Assembly (NCBI GenBank): GCA_922989275.2
Contig: OV277868.1
Coordinates: 77,800,216 to 77,864,215 of the forward strand
Length of the DNA: 64,000 nt
Direction: 5' to 3'
DNA from: Gari tellinella
Lineage: Eukaryota > Mollusca > Bivalvia > Cardiida > Psammobiidae
A program made the translations under genes and the position numbers. Positions 1 to 12,500 of this stretch are shown here, one piece after another. Every line of letters begins with the position of its first letter. The first letter of the stretch is position 1. Under the pieces are notes generated by a model that was given only the letters and a program-made list of their open reading frames with translations, was not told the origin of the DNA and ran no database searches.

Positions 1-128
1 TAATTAAATCTACCCATATTTCTGTTATGTTTGTTAACATCAACGTGTTCCCTACTAGTTGTTACAATAGCGTGTTCAGTTAACACTGTTTGCTGTTTAG
101 GTAAGTAGTTTCTGCCCCGTGTGCAGCG

Positions 129-376
129 TACAGAGTACAATAAAAAAAACATTTTTCTTTCCAAATAACCGTGTTTACGCTTAAAGTATTATTGGCACGG
201 CATTGCAAACAGTATGGAGCCAGATCAAACGCCGGGTTACACGACGTCTGATCAGGCTCCAAACTGTTTGTTTCTCAGATTAAAACTAGTAGTAAGAATT
301 GTCAAAATTGTAATTTCTTATATTTCATTGCAATACGTTTGCGTTTGAACGGAAGAGTAACGTTTTCTCCACTGTA
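129..376. mobile_element. F1 MITE, old copy
   Basis: Left TACAGAGTACAATAAAAAAAAC is decayed; right GTAACGTTTTCTCCACTGTA intact. Hairpin A partly mismatched. Confidence 0.65.
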
Positions 377-718
377 TTCCAGACCGGTATAGCAAGCTCG
401 CAATCAATGTCCAACGACGGCCATCGATTTATTTCCCGAATTCATGACAGGTGAATGACTTTACCAAGAGAAACACATACGCAGATTCACCATATTCCTT
501 TCGATTGGAAGAAAGTATTGACGTTAATTTCGTAAGTCATTCCCAGATGTATCCGGGCTTACATGATCAAAAATATTATCTTGCTAAAGCCATTAAGTAT
601 ATTTCAATACGGTTTTGGAGCCATATCAGACGCCGAATAATCCAGCGTCTGAATAGGCTATTACATGTATATATTTGCTAGTCAGATCTAATGCATATTG
701 TTCACATTTGTGTTTCCT

Positions 719-969
719 TTAACCCTTTCCTCCCTGAATCCTCAAATGGACAATTCTAAGTTTCATTTTATTCTAGTCAATTTTTGAATTTTTAGGGTTG
801 ATTTTTACAAAATATGTCAAAATGACAAACAGTGTAGACCCAGATCAGAGGGCTCCTAAAGGAGCCCTCTGATCAGGGTATACACTGTTTGCATAGGACA
901 AGTGTACTCCTCACAGGTACACTGCTTTCAAATGACGTATATATGCGTGACTAGGGCTCAAAGAGTTGA
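719..969. mobile_element. F4 MITE (piggyBac-type, hairpin B)
   Basis: Starts TTAACCCTTTCCTCCCTGAA, ends GGGCTCAAAGAGTTG. Hairpin GATCAGAGGGCTCC / GGAGCCCTCTGATC at its centre. Confidence 0.75.
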
Positions 970-1151
970 ACAAAAATTACAGGACTCTAGATATGAGCTC
1001 GTAAACAAAATATGTCCAATCATTTCACATTGTGCCTCAACCAAACCATACTGATCAGCGACGACTATTATAATGGGTAGGCACGTGAACAGCTTAAGTT
1101 GAGGCAGAGTGAATTTAGCTTCAAATATCTGGAGCCCTGGGAGAAAAAGAG

Positions 1152-1400
1152 ATAGAGGATAATAGTTTGTTTCAGTATTATGATCGAAATTTAATCCATT
1201 GAGTGACCATCATACGTTACATTTAATTAATAAAATAATAACAGTCTGATGTTCACGAAATGGATTAAATTTCGATCTTACACTGACCCAAATACAGTTA
1301 TTCTATTTATTTATGCTTTTAAGCCACTTTTAAGCGAAATTGTTCGACAATTGAAAGTGAAAGTAGTACATCATTTACCCCGTGAGATTATATCTGATCT
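1152..1400. mobile_element. Foldback repeat, family 2 (degenerate copy)
   Basis: Shares ATCGAAATTTAATCCATTGA, GTCTGATGTTCACGAAATGG and CAGTTATTCTATTTATTTATG with the better copy at 24.6-24.9 kb. The hairpin tip is partly lost. Confidence 0.6.
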
Positions 1401-1494
1401 GGTTCCAAAGTATTTGCTACTCCCTTTAAAGTCAGCCGTCAACATTAATTTCGCAAATATTACAATTATCTCATTTTATTGCGTAAAATGCTGT

Positions 1495-1732
1495 TTAACC
1501 CATTCCCCCATAAATACGCCTTTTTATGCCTATAATTTATTCTTCCACTGAAGAAAATAGTTCTATTTTATTTATCATCAGAAATATTTTCCACATCCTA
1601 ATAGAAAATAGCTTTAAGCAGGCTGAAAGTAAAGCAGAATGCGCCTTAAGGCGCATTCTGCTTTACTTTTAACCTGCTTTAAGTGATCATCTTTCTTAAA
1701 AACCAGAAACAGGCTATGGGGTAATGGGTTAA
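1495..1732. mobile_element. F5 MITE (piggyBac-type, TTAA), complete
   Basis: TTAACCCATTCCCCCATAAA to the complement-like GGGGTAATGGGTTAA, TTAA at both ends. Central hairpin C (1611-1683): TTTAAGCAGGCTGAAAGTAA, centre GCGCCTTAAGGCGC. Confidence 0.8.
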
Positions 1733-1860
1733 AAGGAAATAGATATTAAAGTCTTCTTCATTGGCCTTACAAACTGTCATTTAGAAAGTTCTATGGTTAT
1801 TTAGACCGTTAAGATTTTATAGACAAGATCTACCAATGACTATCAACAACGCCATTCACT

Positions 1861-2199
1861 TACAGTACTGAACCTTATTAAATTAAATTGATAATCGCAA
1901 GCGAAATGCCATCGAATTGCCATCGAATCGCCATCGAATCGGGCGCTTCAAAAAGCAAACCGTATGCTTGAGTCGTTTCACGCGATTTTTCTGAAGCGGT
2001 TGTGACAAAAATTGAATTGAAAAACATTAACGAAGGCATATTTGCGAATATTGGTGAGATACACAATTCAGGCAAACTTAACGCGTTAATAGCGTTGGAA
2101 AATATTCACAAGCGAATTGCCATCGAATTGCAAGCGAATTGCCATCGAATGGCAAGCGATTCGCAAAAATTGTTAATTTAATAAGGTTCAGTACTGTAA
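1861..2199. mobile_element. MITE with 26-bp inverted ends
   Basis: Ends TACAGTACTGAACCTTATTA and its complement (TAATAAGGTTCAGTACTGTA). Next to each end are short repeats of GCCATCGAAT(C/T)G. The minus-strand ORF inside has no recognisable domain. Confidence 0.75.
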
Positions 2200-2440
2200 C
2201 ACCTTCAATGCCATGACGTCATCACATTTAAACAAATGTCGTCTGCTTTAATTTTTCAAATTTTAATTTCAGGTATTTTGGCATATTAACTATCGAAATA
2301 AGTTGCACACAGTGTGCATACTGATCAGACGCCGCGTTACGCGGCGTCTGATAAGTATCAAAACTTTTTTCAAATACATGTAACTATTGTTCATGATTGT
2401 GTACTTGGGGTAAGGTAGTGAAGGGGACCCGATGGATCCT
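2197..2440. mobile_element. F3 MITE (piggyBac-type)
   Basis: Inner boxes CAATGCCATGACGTCATCAC and GGGTAAGGTAGTGAAGGGG with hairpin A (2325-2357 tip perfect). The left TTAA is degraded. Confidence 0.65.
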
Positions 2441-2454
2441 AGGGGCAGTGCAGT

Positions 2455-2690
2455 GAAGCGGTTAACACATTCAATCCTAGCGACGAGTACACTCGTAATT
2501 TACAGACGGCTCACACGTACACTTGTCATTTGCAAACAGTGTAGATCAGGACCTGTACTGTTTGTTATTTTGTAATGTATTGCTAGAATTTAAACCTTAA
2601 ATACTCAGACATGGCCGGGACGCAATTTGAAATTGAAATTGTCCATTTAAAGAGTCAGGGTGAATTAGTTTACATAGGAACAACGTAGTA
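2455..2690. mobile_element. Decayed F4-like MITE
   Basis: GGTTAACACATTCAATCCTAG, ACACTTGTCATTTGCAAACA and the family's AATTTGAAATTGAAATTGTCC are present, but hairpin B is reduced to a stub. Similar decayed copies lie at about 10805-10905, 33298-33410, 45355-45440 and 62570-62775. Confidence 0.5.
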
Positions 2691-3044
2691 CAGTACTTCC
2701 TCTCTACAACGACCCTCCGAGCAACGGTTCCCTCCTTACAACGAAAATGTCCGTTGGTCCCTAAATAATGTAATTATGTCCAACCTTTTCACGGCTGCAA
2801 TATAGTGTATTTTAAATGGACGTCTGTTTCTCTCAAATGTACTTAATATTATACATTTTGACAGAAAAAACCCATAATAACGAGTGGAAAACAGCTTGAA
2901 TCCAGACCAGACGCCTAACGTCTGATCTGGATTTGAGCTGTTTGCAAATGTAAGCCAATTTACCTCCCTACAACGACTCCCTCCTAACAACGCACATAGT
3001 TGTTGTCTCCCATTGGTTGTCGTTGTAGAGAGGGAGCGCTGTAC
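2689..3044. mobile_element. F2 MITE (Tc1/mariner-type, hairpin A)
   Basis: TACAGTACTTCCTCTCTACAAC to GTTGTAGAGAGGGAGCGCTGTA. Contains GATCAGACGCC with a shortened hairpin. Confidence 0.8.
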
Positions 3045-3084
3045 ATGTATATATACAAGGAGACTAGGAAGTTTTGTTTTATTA

Positions 3085-3339
3085 ACGGTTGAGAAGACGT
3101 TATTCTTTCCCAATAAACGCGATTGACTTTTAAAACAATTAGTACCTATGCAAACAGTTTTGAGCCAGATCAGACGCCGGGTAACCCAGCGCCGGATCAG
3201 GCTCCAACCTGTTTGTCACTCAGATTAACATGAATATTCATAATTTTAAAAAAAAAAATGTAATTTTCTCAATTTTAGTGTTTTTTGTTTGCGTTTCGTT
3301 TGCGTTTAAATGAGAAAGAATATCATTTTCTCCACTGTA
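3085..3339. mobile_element. F1 MITE, old copy in gene A 3' flank
   Basis: GAGAAGACGTTATTCTTTCCC to ATCATTTTCTCCACTGTA. It begins 60 bp past the gene A stop (minus direction), so it may supply the transcript end. Confidence 0.7.
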
Positions 3340-3398
3340 TAATGACTTATTTATTTATTCTAAACAAGTAACATTATAACAATGTATTTTCCTTGTGT

Positions 3399-3529
3399 TT
3401 AGTGTGCATGACAGCCGCAATTCATATGACCGTGTTCAGCAGAACCGTGATGAATACATGTTGGGGTACCGTTTCCATGGCAATCATAACCGCTGCAATC
3501 GGCGTCACTTGTGCACAAGGTCTCTCTCT
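3399..3529 (-). CDS. Gene A exon 3 (six-Cys module 2 and stop)
   Basis: 131 bp from a TTTTAG acceptor (3530-3532) to TAA. It encodes module 2 with DCSGYDCHG, then CIHHGSAEHGH and the end CGCHAH. It is the most diverged of the module-2 exons: genes B and C have GHN-x-CGC and a K-H-H or E/D-H-H end. The start of the exon (AG AGA GAG) keeps the phase 1 junction seen in all homologous exons. Confidence 0.87.
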
Positions 3530-6500
3530 CTAAAAGAAGAACAAAATCATCCTGCATCTAACCCATTACTGCATAAACACAGCTATTTACGTCATTATGT
3601 TTTCCTCCACTGAAGACAATAGATAAACTTTATACAGTCATTGATGTGTGCTTTAACTCTTTGAACCCTAGTCACGCATATATTCGTTATTTGCGAACAG
3701 CGTACATGTAAGGAGTACACTTGTCCTATGCAAATAGTGTAGACCCTGATCAGAGGGCTCCTTAAGGAGCCCTCTGATCAGGGTCTACACTATTTGGCAT
3801 TTTGACATATATTCTAATATTGAACTCTAAAAAGTAAAATATGGACAATACTAAATTGTCCATTTGAAGTTTTAGGGAGGAAAAGGTTAAGAAAGGTATA
3901 TATTGGCAGAGTAGGAGCATAAAGCATACAGAACATGAATCAGAATGAACTCCCAACCTACTGCAAGTGGTCACGTGTCTTAAAAACTAAACATATAGGC
4001 TTTGTATTAAAGCCGCATTGTGTTTTTGAGAAACCTGCATAAAACGGTTATTTGGGGTCCCATTTGAACTACGTGGGACGTGATTCTTTCACAAAACCGG
4101 CTTTATCTAAGAAATTCGCTTTTTAAATTTTATTTATAATATTTTGGTGCTGCACAAATTAAAAAGCCTCCCTTGTGAATGGAAAGAAGGACAACTCTGT
4201 AAATACAGGGCTCCAGATAACGGAAGTATTTCGAAAACTAAAATCTGTATTTCTGCTTTTAAACCTAATGTTGTCATACTCATTAAAATTGTCTCGAAGA
4301 GACGGTTTAATCAGTAGTTACACCATAGCATTCGGTGCTGAAATGAGTGAGAAAATGTTAGATTAGTTCAGATTACTCTCGCTTACATCTATAGCTGGAG
4401 CACTGAAAATGACCCTGTTAACCCTTATTCTGCTGCTCAGACGTCTGCTTTGACATTGTCGTCTGCAAAATGTGTTCAGTTTAGATTTATGCATTGTGTT
4501 TTAATTAAACAAACCTTAAGATGAGTGTCAAACAGTTTGGATCCAGATGAAACGCCGCGTTACGCGGCGTCATTTTAGATTCAAATAGTTTGTAAACTCC
4601 GTAAAGTTATGACCAGTAGGCACAGGGTTAAACACTATGAGATCCAATGACAACGTGTACATATCTTTCACGGTGGGTAAACGATTGAAAATAACTACGG
4701 ATAATCTATACCTTGAGCTTGCTGAAAATGACTGTTTCAGCCTTGTCCGCTCTCTAACTCAACAATTCTTTTTGGATCTTCACCAAACTTGCTACAAATG
4801 TTTATTAGTACAGAATCTAGGTCAGGTTCAATAACTAGCAAAATCGCATAAGGCATGTCTGAGTTATTGCCCTTGAATAATTAAAAAATGACTGTTTCAG
4901 CATTTTCTGCTCTCTTACACAAACACTTTTTATTGGATCTTCACCAAACTTGCTGACAACGTGTACATGTATTGGTATTAAATCTAGGTCAAGGGAAAAA
5001 ATCGAATACAGTTGAATGAAAATCCTTCAAGAGGTAAAGGACAAATGGAGTGGTCATTTATTACCTAACTTATTACCAACACGGCTAAGATGAAGCACAT
5101 GCAACCATTGACCAAATATTTGGCTAAAAATAGAATTAAACTGGTCCTTTTACAGGCAAAAATAAGGTTAAAATAGCACAATTTTAGTCATTCAAGGGCA
5201 ATAACTCCAACATGGCGTGTGCGATGTTGGTAGTTAAGATGATTAACATAGATTTAATATTAATAAACATTTTCAACAAGTTTGGTGAATATCTGATAAA
5301 AATTGTATGTGTTAGAAAGTGAAAAATGCTGAAATAGTCATTTTTTAATACATAAAAGGCAAAAACTCAGATATGCCACATGCGATTTTTGTAATAATCA
5401 AACTAGACCTAAATTTTATATAATTAAACATTTTCAGCAAGTTTAATGAATATCCGATAGCAACTGTATGTGTTAGAATGCAAAAAGTGACTGAAACAGT
5501 CATTTTTCATTAATAAACAGGCAATAACTCAGATATACCTTATGCGATTTTAGTAGTTATGAAACTGAACCTTGATTTTATATCAATGAACATTTTCAGC
5601 AAGTTTGGTGAAGATCCAATAAAACGTATTTGTGTTAGAAAGCGAAAAATGCTGAAACAGTCATTTTTTAATACATAAAGGGCAAAAACTAAGATATGCC
5701 ACATGTGATTTTAGAAATAATCAAACTAGACCTAAATTTTATATGAATAGATATTTTCAGCATGTTTGGTGAATATCCGATAAAAGCTGTTTGTTTTAGA
5801 GTGCAAAAATAACTGAAACAGTAATTTTTTATTAATTAACAGGCAATAACTCAAAAATACCTTATGCGATTTTAGTAGTAATCAAAGTGAACCTTGATTT
5901 TATATCAATGAACATTTTCAGCAAGTTTGTGGAAGATCGGATAAAAAATAGTTGAGTTAGAGAGCGGACGCAAAAGTGTGATAGTCTAACTGACTGATGG
6001 ATGAACGGGCGGAGGTAGATACGGTTGCCCCCAGTGACGTTGAATTCGGCTGTATCACGTGATACTAAGCCGTGTGGTAATGTTTATGACGGACGCTCTA
6101 TTTTCGGTTTGTTATGATTTTAAGTCGCCCTTTTGGTGATTTAGGTCCGTCTTCATCATTTCATAGATCAGTTTGGCCCATAAGAATGTTCAAATATTAT
6201 TATTAACCGTTATTGTATTTCAGGCATTAAGAAAAGGTCTGAAAACACAATGGGACTTTAAGGAGTTAATTGCAGTTTTATTTAATAATTTCAAGAAGGA
6301 TTCTTAGGGTTACGCGGTGTCATCAGGATCCAAACTGTTTGAAACTAATTCCAATAAGTCAAATACCTAAACTTTAAATTTGAGAAAACAAGACAGACTA
6401 CATTTGTTTAAATAACGTAATGGAAATAAAGAGTTTAACCGCTTCACTGCCGTACCCCGAGTACACATGTTATTTACAAACAGTTTGGCGTCTGATCAGG

Positions 6501-9500
6501 ATACAAACTGTTTGACTTTCATTTCAATATTTCTTAAGTCAAAATCGCTAAAATTTAATTTGGAGAAATAACAGCAGACGACAATTGTTAAAACTTGATA
6601 ACGTCACGGCAGTGAATGGGTTAAAGAGTTGGCCTTGCATCTTATGTAATTCATACAGGGGAGAATCTGTTATTCTTTCCCGTTTAAACGCAAACGTACG
6701 CAAACGCAAAACACTAAAACGTAGAAAAGTACAACTTTTTGACAATTCTGATAATTCATCTTTATCTTGGTGGCAAACAGTTTGGAGCCTGATCAGACGC
6801 CGGGTTACCCGGTGTCTGCTCTGGCTCCAAACTGTTTGCAGTGAAAATAATAGTTTTAGCGCAAACGCGTTTATTGGGAAAGAATAACACATTCTCCACT
6901 GTATAGACGATAGGTTTTCATCTAAATAGCAAACAGGTTCTGATAATTCATCTTTATCTTGGTGGCAAACAGTTTGGAGCCTGATCAGACGCCGGGTTAC
7001 CCGGCGTCTGCTCTGGCTCCAAACTGTTTGCAGTGAAAATAATAGTTTTAGCGCAAACGCGTTTATTGGGAAAGTATAACGTTTTCTCCACGGTACGTGT
7101 ACAGCGAAGAACCCGTTATTCTTTTCCGTTTAAACGCAAACGAAACGCCAACGTATTACAATGAAACCCAGAACATGTCATATTTAATAAATTTCTACCT
7201 ATTTTCCGGTATTTTGATCAGAGTGGCAACCAGTTTGGAGCCTGATCAGACGCCGAATTACCCATCGTCTGAACATGCTCTAAAGAGTTTGTAATAGAAA
7301 TTATAGTAGATCTAGTTTTTTTACGTAAACTCTTCAATTGGGGGAAATCGTATTCTCTACTGTAACGTGGCATTTGATAAGGACGCAAGATGTATAACAA
7401 TCATATTAATACATTTGAAGGACAAACTACAGGAAAAAGTTCTCTATTACGACCATTGAATGTTTTTTAATTGGTTTTTTAAACCGGCACCTATCTTTCA
7501 TACGACCAATTAGCCATATCGTGTTAGTGGTCGCAAAGTACTACATTGTACAACGTAGAAAAGTACAACTTTTAGACAATTCTAATAATTCATATTAATA
7601 TTGGTGGCAAACAGTTTGGAGCCAGATCAGACGCCGGGTTACCCGGCGTCTGATCTGGCTCCAAACTGTTTGTTATAGAAAAATTAGTTTTAGAGTAAAC
7701 GCGTTTATTGGGAAATAATAACGTTTTCTCCACTGTAACACTAAGCACCTTAGTCGGTATATTGTGAATAAGATGGACGCGTTACGACACGTCGTCCGAC
7801 AAATATTGTCGTAAGTCAGATCTAAAACTCTCCTTTTTTATTTACTTCTATATCTAATCCTGCATTGTGATATTTCTTTTGAATCGTCATGAAAAGACGA
7901 TTCCAAAGAGATGTCACAAGACATGATTTGATAGAGAAATCAAGAAATTAGATGTATTTTATAGTTTTCACTTAGGACCGTTGTTGTCGTACGACGTTGC
8001 GTAAGACGGGCTTCTGTTTCTCAAACTGTTGGATACTCAGCTCATACTAGTAATTCTTATAGAAAAATGGATATTATATATCTCTGTAAAGATATGGACG
8101 GTTTGCAGACGATATAATACCAGCTGACAGTGCGATACAGGGTGGTGTATTTAGCTCGAGACGTTTTTTTGCGGAAATAGCCGATCTGACGAGCGCCTTG
8201 GCGCGGGTCTGATCTGTTGTTTCCGCCAAAACCGACGAGAGCTAAATGCAACACTCTGTAGTGCACTGCCAACTGGTGATGTGTTTATTATATGCATTGA
8301 ATACACACCAGAAACAACTAAATAGTTGTTAAAATGATTTTATATCTAACATTTATTAGTTATTTGAAGCAGAACAAGAAAGTTTGTTTGCTACAATGAA
8401 TAACGCGGCTTTTGTACATGTACGTAAATGACGTCACGTTAAATCGAAAGAGACGTCAGCGTAAAATACAAAGTGGCTAATACAAGGTGGCTGATACAGA
8501 CTCTTGTATTTTACTGTGCAGATACATGCGGAAACGCTCGATATCATACGAAGGCGTATAATAAATATATTTATTATATGCCTTCTTGTGATATCGAGTG
8601 TTTCCGCGTGTATCCGCACAGTAAAATACAGGAGTCAGTATCGACCACCTTGTATCGTCCACTTTGTATTTTGCTCCAACCTCGTTTTTGTTTCAGCGTG
8701 ACGTCATTTACGTACATGTACAAGTTCCGCTTTATTCATAGTGACATACAATAATTATTGTTCTCCTTCAAATAAGGAATGTTTTTGTATATGAGATGAT
8801 TTTAACAATTATTTAGTTGTTTTCGGTATGTATTCAAGGCATATAATAGATACATCACCAGTTGGCAGTGCGCTACAGGGTGGTGTGTTCAGACTTTTTT
8901 TTGGCGGACACAACCGATCAGACTCGCGCCTGTCTCGAGCTGAATACATCACCCTGTATCGAACTGTCAACTGGTTATGTGTATTTATCAAGATAAAGAG
9001 TGTCTTACTTCCAACTCCAGGACCTGTTGATACGCAGTTGCACACATTCTTCTCACAGTTTGCAACTTCGTTTGAATGGGGACAGGTACAAGGGTGATCA
9101 TGATCACAGAATTTGGCCAATGTGACCGCTACAAGATAATACAGTGAAACCCCTCTAAACCGGAACCTCTAAATACCGGAATTCTCTCTAAACCGGACAA
9201 AATATTTGGTCCCGTTTCCAAACCTTCTTTATTTTTAACCCATTACACCATAATTACGCCTTTTAACTTCTTTGATTTATTCCTACACTGAAGAAAAATA
9301 GTTTATTCTTTCTTGCAGATGATAGCTAAAAGCAGGTTTAAAGTAAAGCAGAATGCGCCTGAAGGCGCATTCTTCTTTACTTTAAACCTGCTTTGAATGG
9401 TCAGCTATCTTCCATACTAGCAACAATTGTTAAACAATTGTTTAAACCCCTCTAAACCGGAAACCCTTCTAAACTGGACATTTTTAGTCCCCATACATGT

Positions 9501-12500
9501 CCGGTTTAGAGGGGTTTCACTGTATGTAATGTAAATACTGTTGAAGGTTACGGAACACCAAATATACCGGAAATGCTACATAGCCCAGTAGTTCCCTAAG
9601 ATATAGTGCTTTTTGGCACTAAAATGGCATTGTGTCACTAAAAAAGCCACCTCTTCATAACGGCCAATTTCAATTCCCCCGTTGATTTTTAGTGTAATTA
9701 GACCTCTTACCGACGGTCACCTCCGCACTCCGGCCAACGGCCATGTCTTTTGTTCCCAAAAATCATAATTACCTCCCAACGGCCACTAAACTCCCATGTT
9801 TGTTTAGGCAGAGGCCAGCTGTATAATTGATACACTTGATAGCCTTTGTGTAATTATGCAATCGCACTGTTACCGCGAGAGCGCGTTTCTTGCGTTTTTG
9901 ACGCAACAAAATCACTTTTGGCGCAACTAAATTCAGCAAGTGCGTTTTATGTGACGCAAGTCAATTCTGCCGACTAACTGAAACTAAAAATATTAAAATC
10001 GGCAAATTCATTGAAAGCACGCCACCGACGCCGAGGTAAATACATAATTATGAATTAAATAAAGTAAATACATAATTATGAATTCCGTGTTGTATGCATG
10101 TCGGTTACGAAATTGACAGAGTCCGCTAACGGCCATTTTGGTTGTTTTGACGGGAGCATTGTGGGTATAAGAGTTCAGTTCGATTGGCATATAAAGTCAC
10201 TCGAGTAAATAAAAATATGACAGTTGAAAAGGGCGAAATATATTAAAACTACACAGATTCCGTGTTTAGTATTTATTTAAATCCTCATATTTTGACTTAT
10301 TGTGTTTGCATATGCTTTTAAATTGTTTCCTTTGAAAATGATTTAAACTTCCGTAGTACCGCTAATAGCCAGAACCGGTCGCCTGTATTGTTTGTTAAAT
10401 GAACTCACTTTGCCAAAAGTGTTTTGATTGGGGTAATGAACGTAAAGGCTCAAGCATCATCTGCTAAAATGCAGATAAGTATTTTACTTCATTCTTTATC
10501 TCTTCAGCGCCCAAAAAAGAGAATTAAATGCATATGGGTGATGTCATCTACTTTAAGGGATCAATTTATCTTCGTCTGTCTGGCCAGATCTACACGTCTC
10601 ACAGTCTGTTAGTTTCATTTCAACTTCTTTCTGTCGAACAATCAATTAACGATAAAAAAAAAGTTCTTCATTCGTGATATTAGTAAGTGACACTTAGGGT
10701 ATCGAAGTTCTTCTATATGGTTAGATCGTTTGTCTCTCAATTATATTAATTGTAAAATAAAGACACTGAACAACACAATAAGTATTTTATTCAGTATCCA
10801 TCTATATAAATGTTCACTATTTGCATAGAACAAGTGTAGTCTTCACGGGTACACTGTTTGCAAATGATGCTTTGACATGTAAACACGAATAGGTTCAAAG
10901 GGTTAAATGGCCTTTATAGATTCCCTGTGTTTGACCTGTGTTTCAGATTTAATCAGTCTACTTTATCAGTCCCTCCCTGTAACAGCCACCTCCCTACAAC
11001 AGCCACTTTGCCTCATTCCGGCTGCTGGCTGTTGAAGGGAGGTTCCACTGTATTACATATGTGCCAGAGAATAGATAAAAGGCATTTCTGTTATCCTCGT
11101 AGAAGGGGTTTATGTAGAAATTATGCGGGCTGAAGTGACAGTCCATGTTTAAGCCGGACCCTCTGTCAAAGGGTAGCAGAAAACCAGTCGTGTCATTGAA
11201 GTCATGATATGCTTCTTACATAACACATGTGTTTTTTCTTCATTTTGCAGTTGTGCATGCATTTATCGTTTGGGAAAAGATAGAGTTGCACTAGCCAGAA
11301 GTTGACAAATTTTGACCTTGAAGATGACACATTTTATATGAATTATATAGGAAAGCCTAATTAGTGTTTCATACCCTGAACAGACTGCATTCGTTCGCGA
11401 TATACTCGATTGTGATAACTTAATTAATTAAACGCAGGGTCTGACCAGGCACCACTCGTTTGCCGGTCAGATTAAAAAGAATCGTTAACATGTAAAGCGC
11501 TCCCTCTCTACAACGACGCCCAATTGGAGACCAGAAATATGTGCGTTGTTCGGAGGGAGTCGTTATAGAGAGGGAACTTGGCTTACATTTGCAAACAGCT
11601 TTTATCCAGATCAGACGCCGCGTTACGCGGCGTCTGATCTGGATTCAAGCTGTTTGTTATTCGTCATTAAGTTTTTTCTTTCAAAATGTCCTTTATGTAA
11701 TTTTGAGAAAAACAGCAGACGACAACTTAAAGCAGACGATGTTAAAACAGTAAAATCGTTAGACATAATTGTCCTGTTAAGGGAACTGCGGCTAGGATCG
11801 TTGTAAGGAGGGAGTCGTTGTTGGGAGGGCCGTTGGAGAGAGGGAGTACTGTACATACCAGTGTGCCATTTTAAAACATTTTATTCTATTGCTTTTGCAG
11901 TTTAGTTCGTTGAAACGATAAATACATGTCAGTGTGTCAGTTTGAGTATGAGTATGTCGGGACCTTTCTAGACAAAATGATATGACTATGCCATATCCTG
12001 AATTATTTTACAATTACGTTCACACACATGAGAACGATGGAGGGTAATGTCTGTAAATCCAAACTGTTAACAAAGTCAACATTGGTATCTTATAAATAAT
12101 ACATGTAGCAGCAACCTGTTCTATTTAGCCCTTCTGTTCAACCTCTACTACTAACATCACTACGCATGTTGTACATAGATACAATGCCCCATGCTCACAA
12201 CGGCCCACCGAACAAAGATCCCCTCCTTACAACAATGATTTCCATTCTTCCCCAAAACAATAACATTAAATTATGTCTTACCCTTTCTCAAAGATACGTA
12301 TTGGACATATTAAAAGTTCAGAGAAACACAAAGATACATGCCGCACTGTTTGAATCTAGACCAGACGCTGCGATGCGATGCGTCCGATCTAGGTTTAATC
12401 TGTTTGCAAGTGTACTCTTAAGGTATTGATGCCCCCTCCCTATACAGTGGAGAATTTGTTATTCTTTCCCGTTTAAACGCAAACGTACGCAAACGCAAAG

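Noticed and set aside
1249..1551. 100-residue plus-strand ORF
   Set aside because: Covers a foldback repeat and the start of an F5 MITE; no domain, and the same frame is broken in the 24.7 kb copy.
4700..5995. CRISPR-like array
   Set aside because: The repeats are long (about 162 bp), degenerate and eukaryotic satellite-like; there are no spacers between short identical repeats.
6548..6892. Repeated minus- and plus-strand ORFs of 60-115 residues with VWSQIRRRVTRRLIRLQTVCHQ
   Set aside because: They recur in every F1 copy and are translations of the MITE hairpin and arms on either strand, not a protein family.
8809..9120. A 103-residue ORF starting in gene A exon 2
   Set aside because: Past the donor it translates foldback sequence; the exon boundary matches genes B and C.
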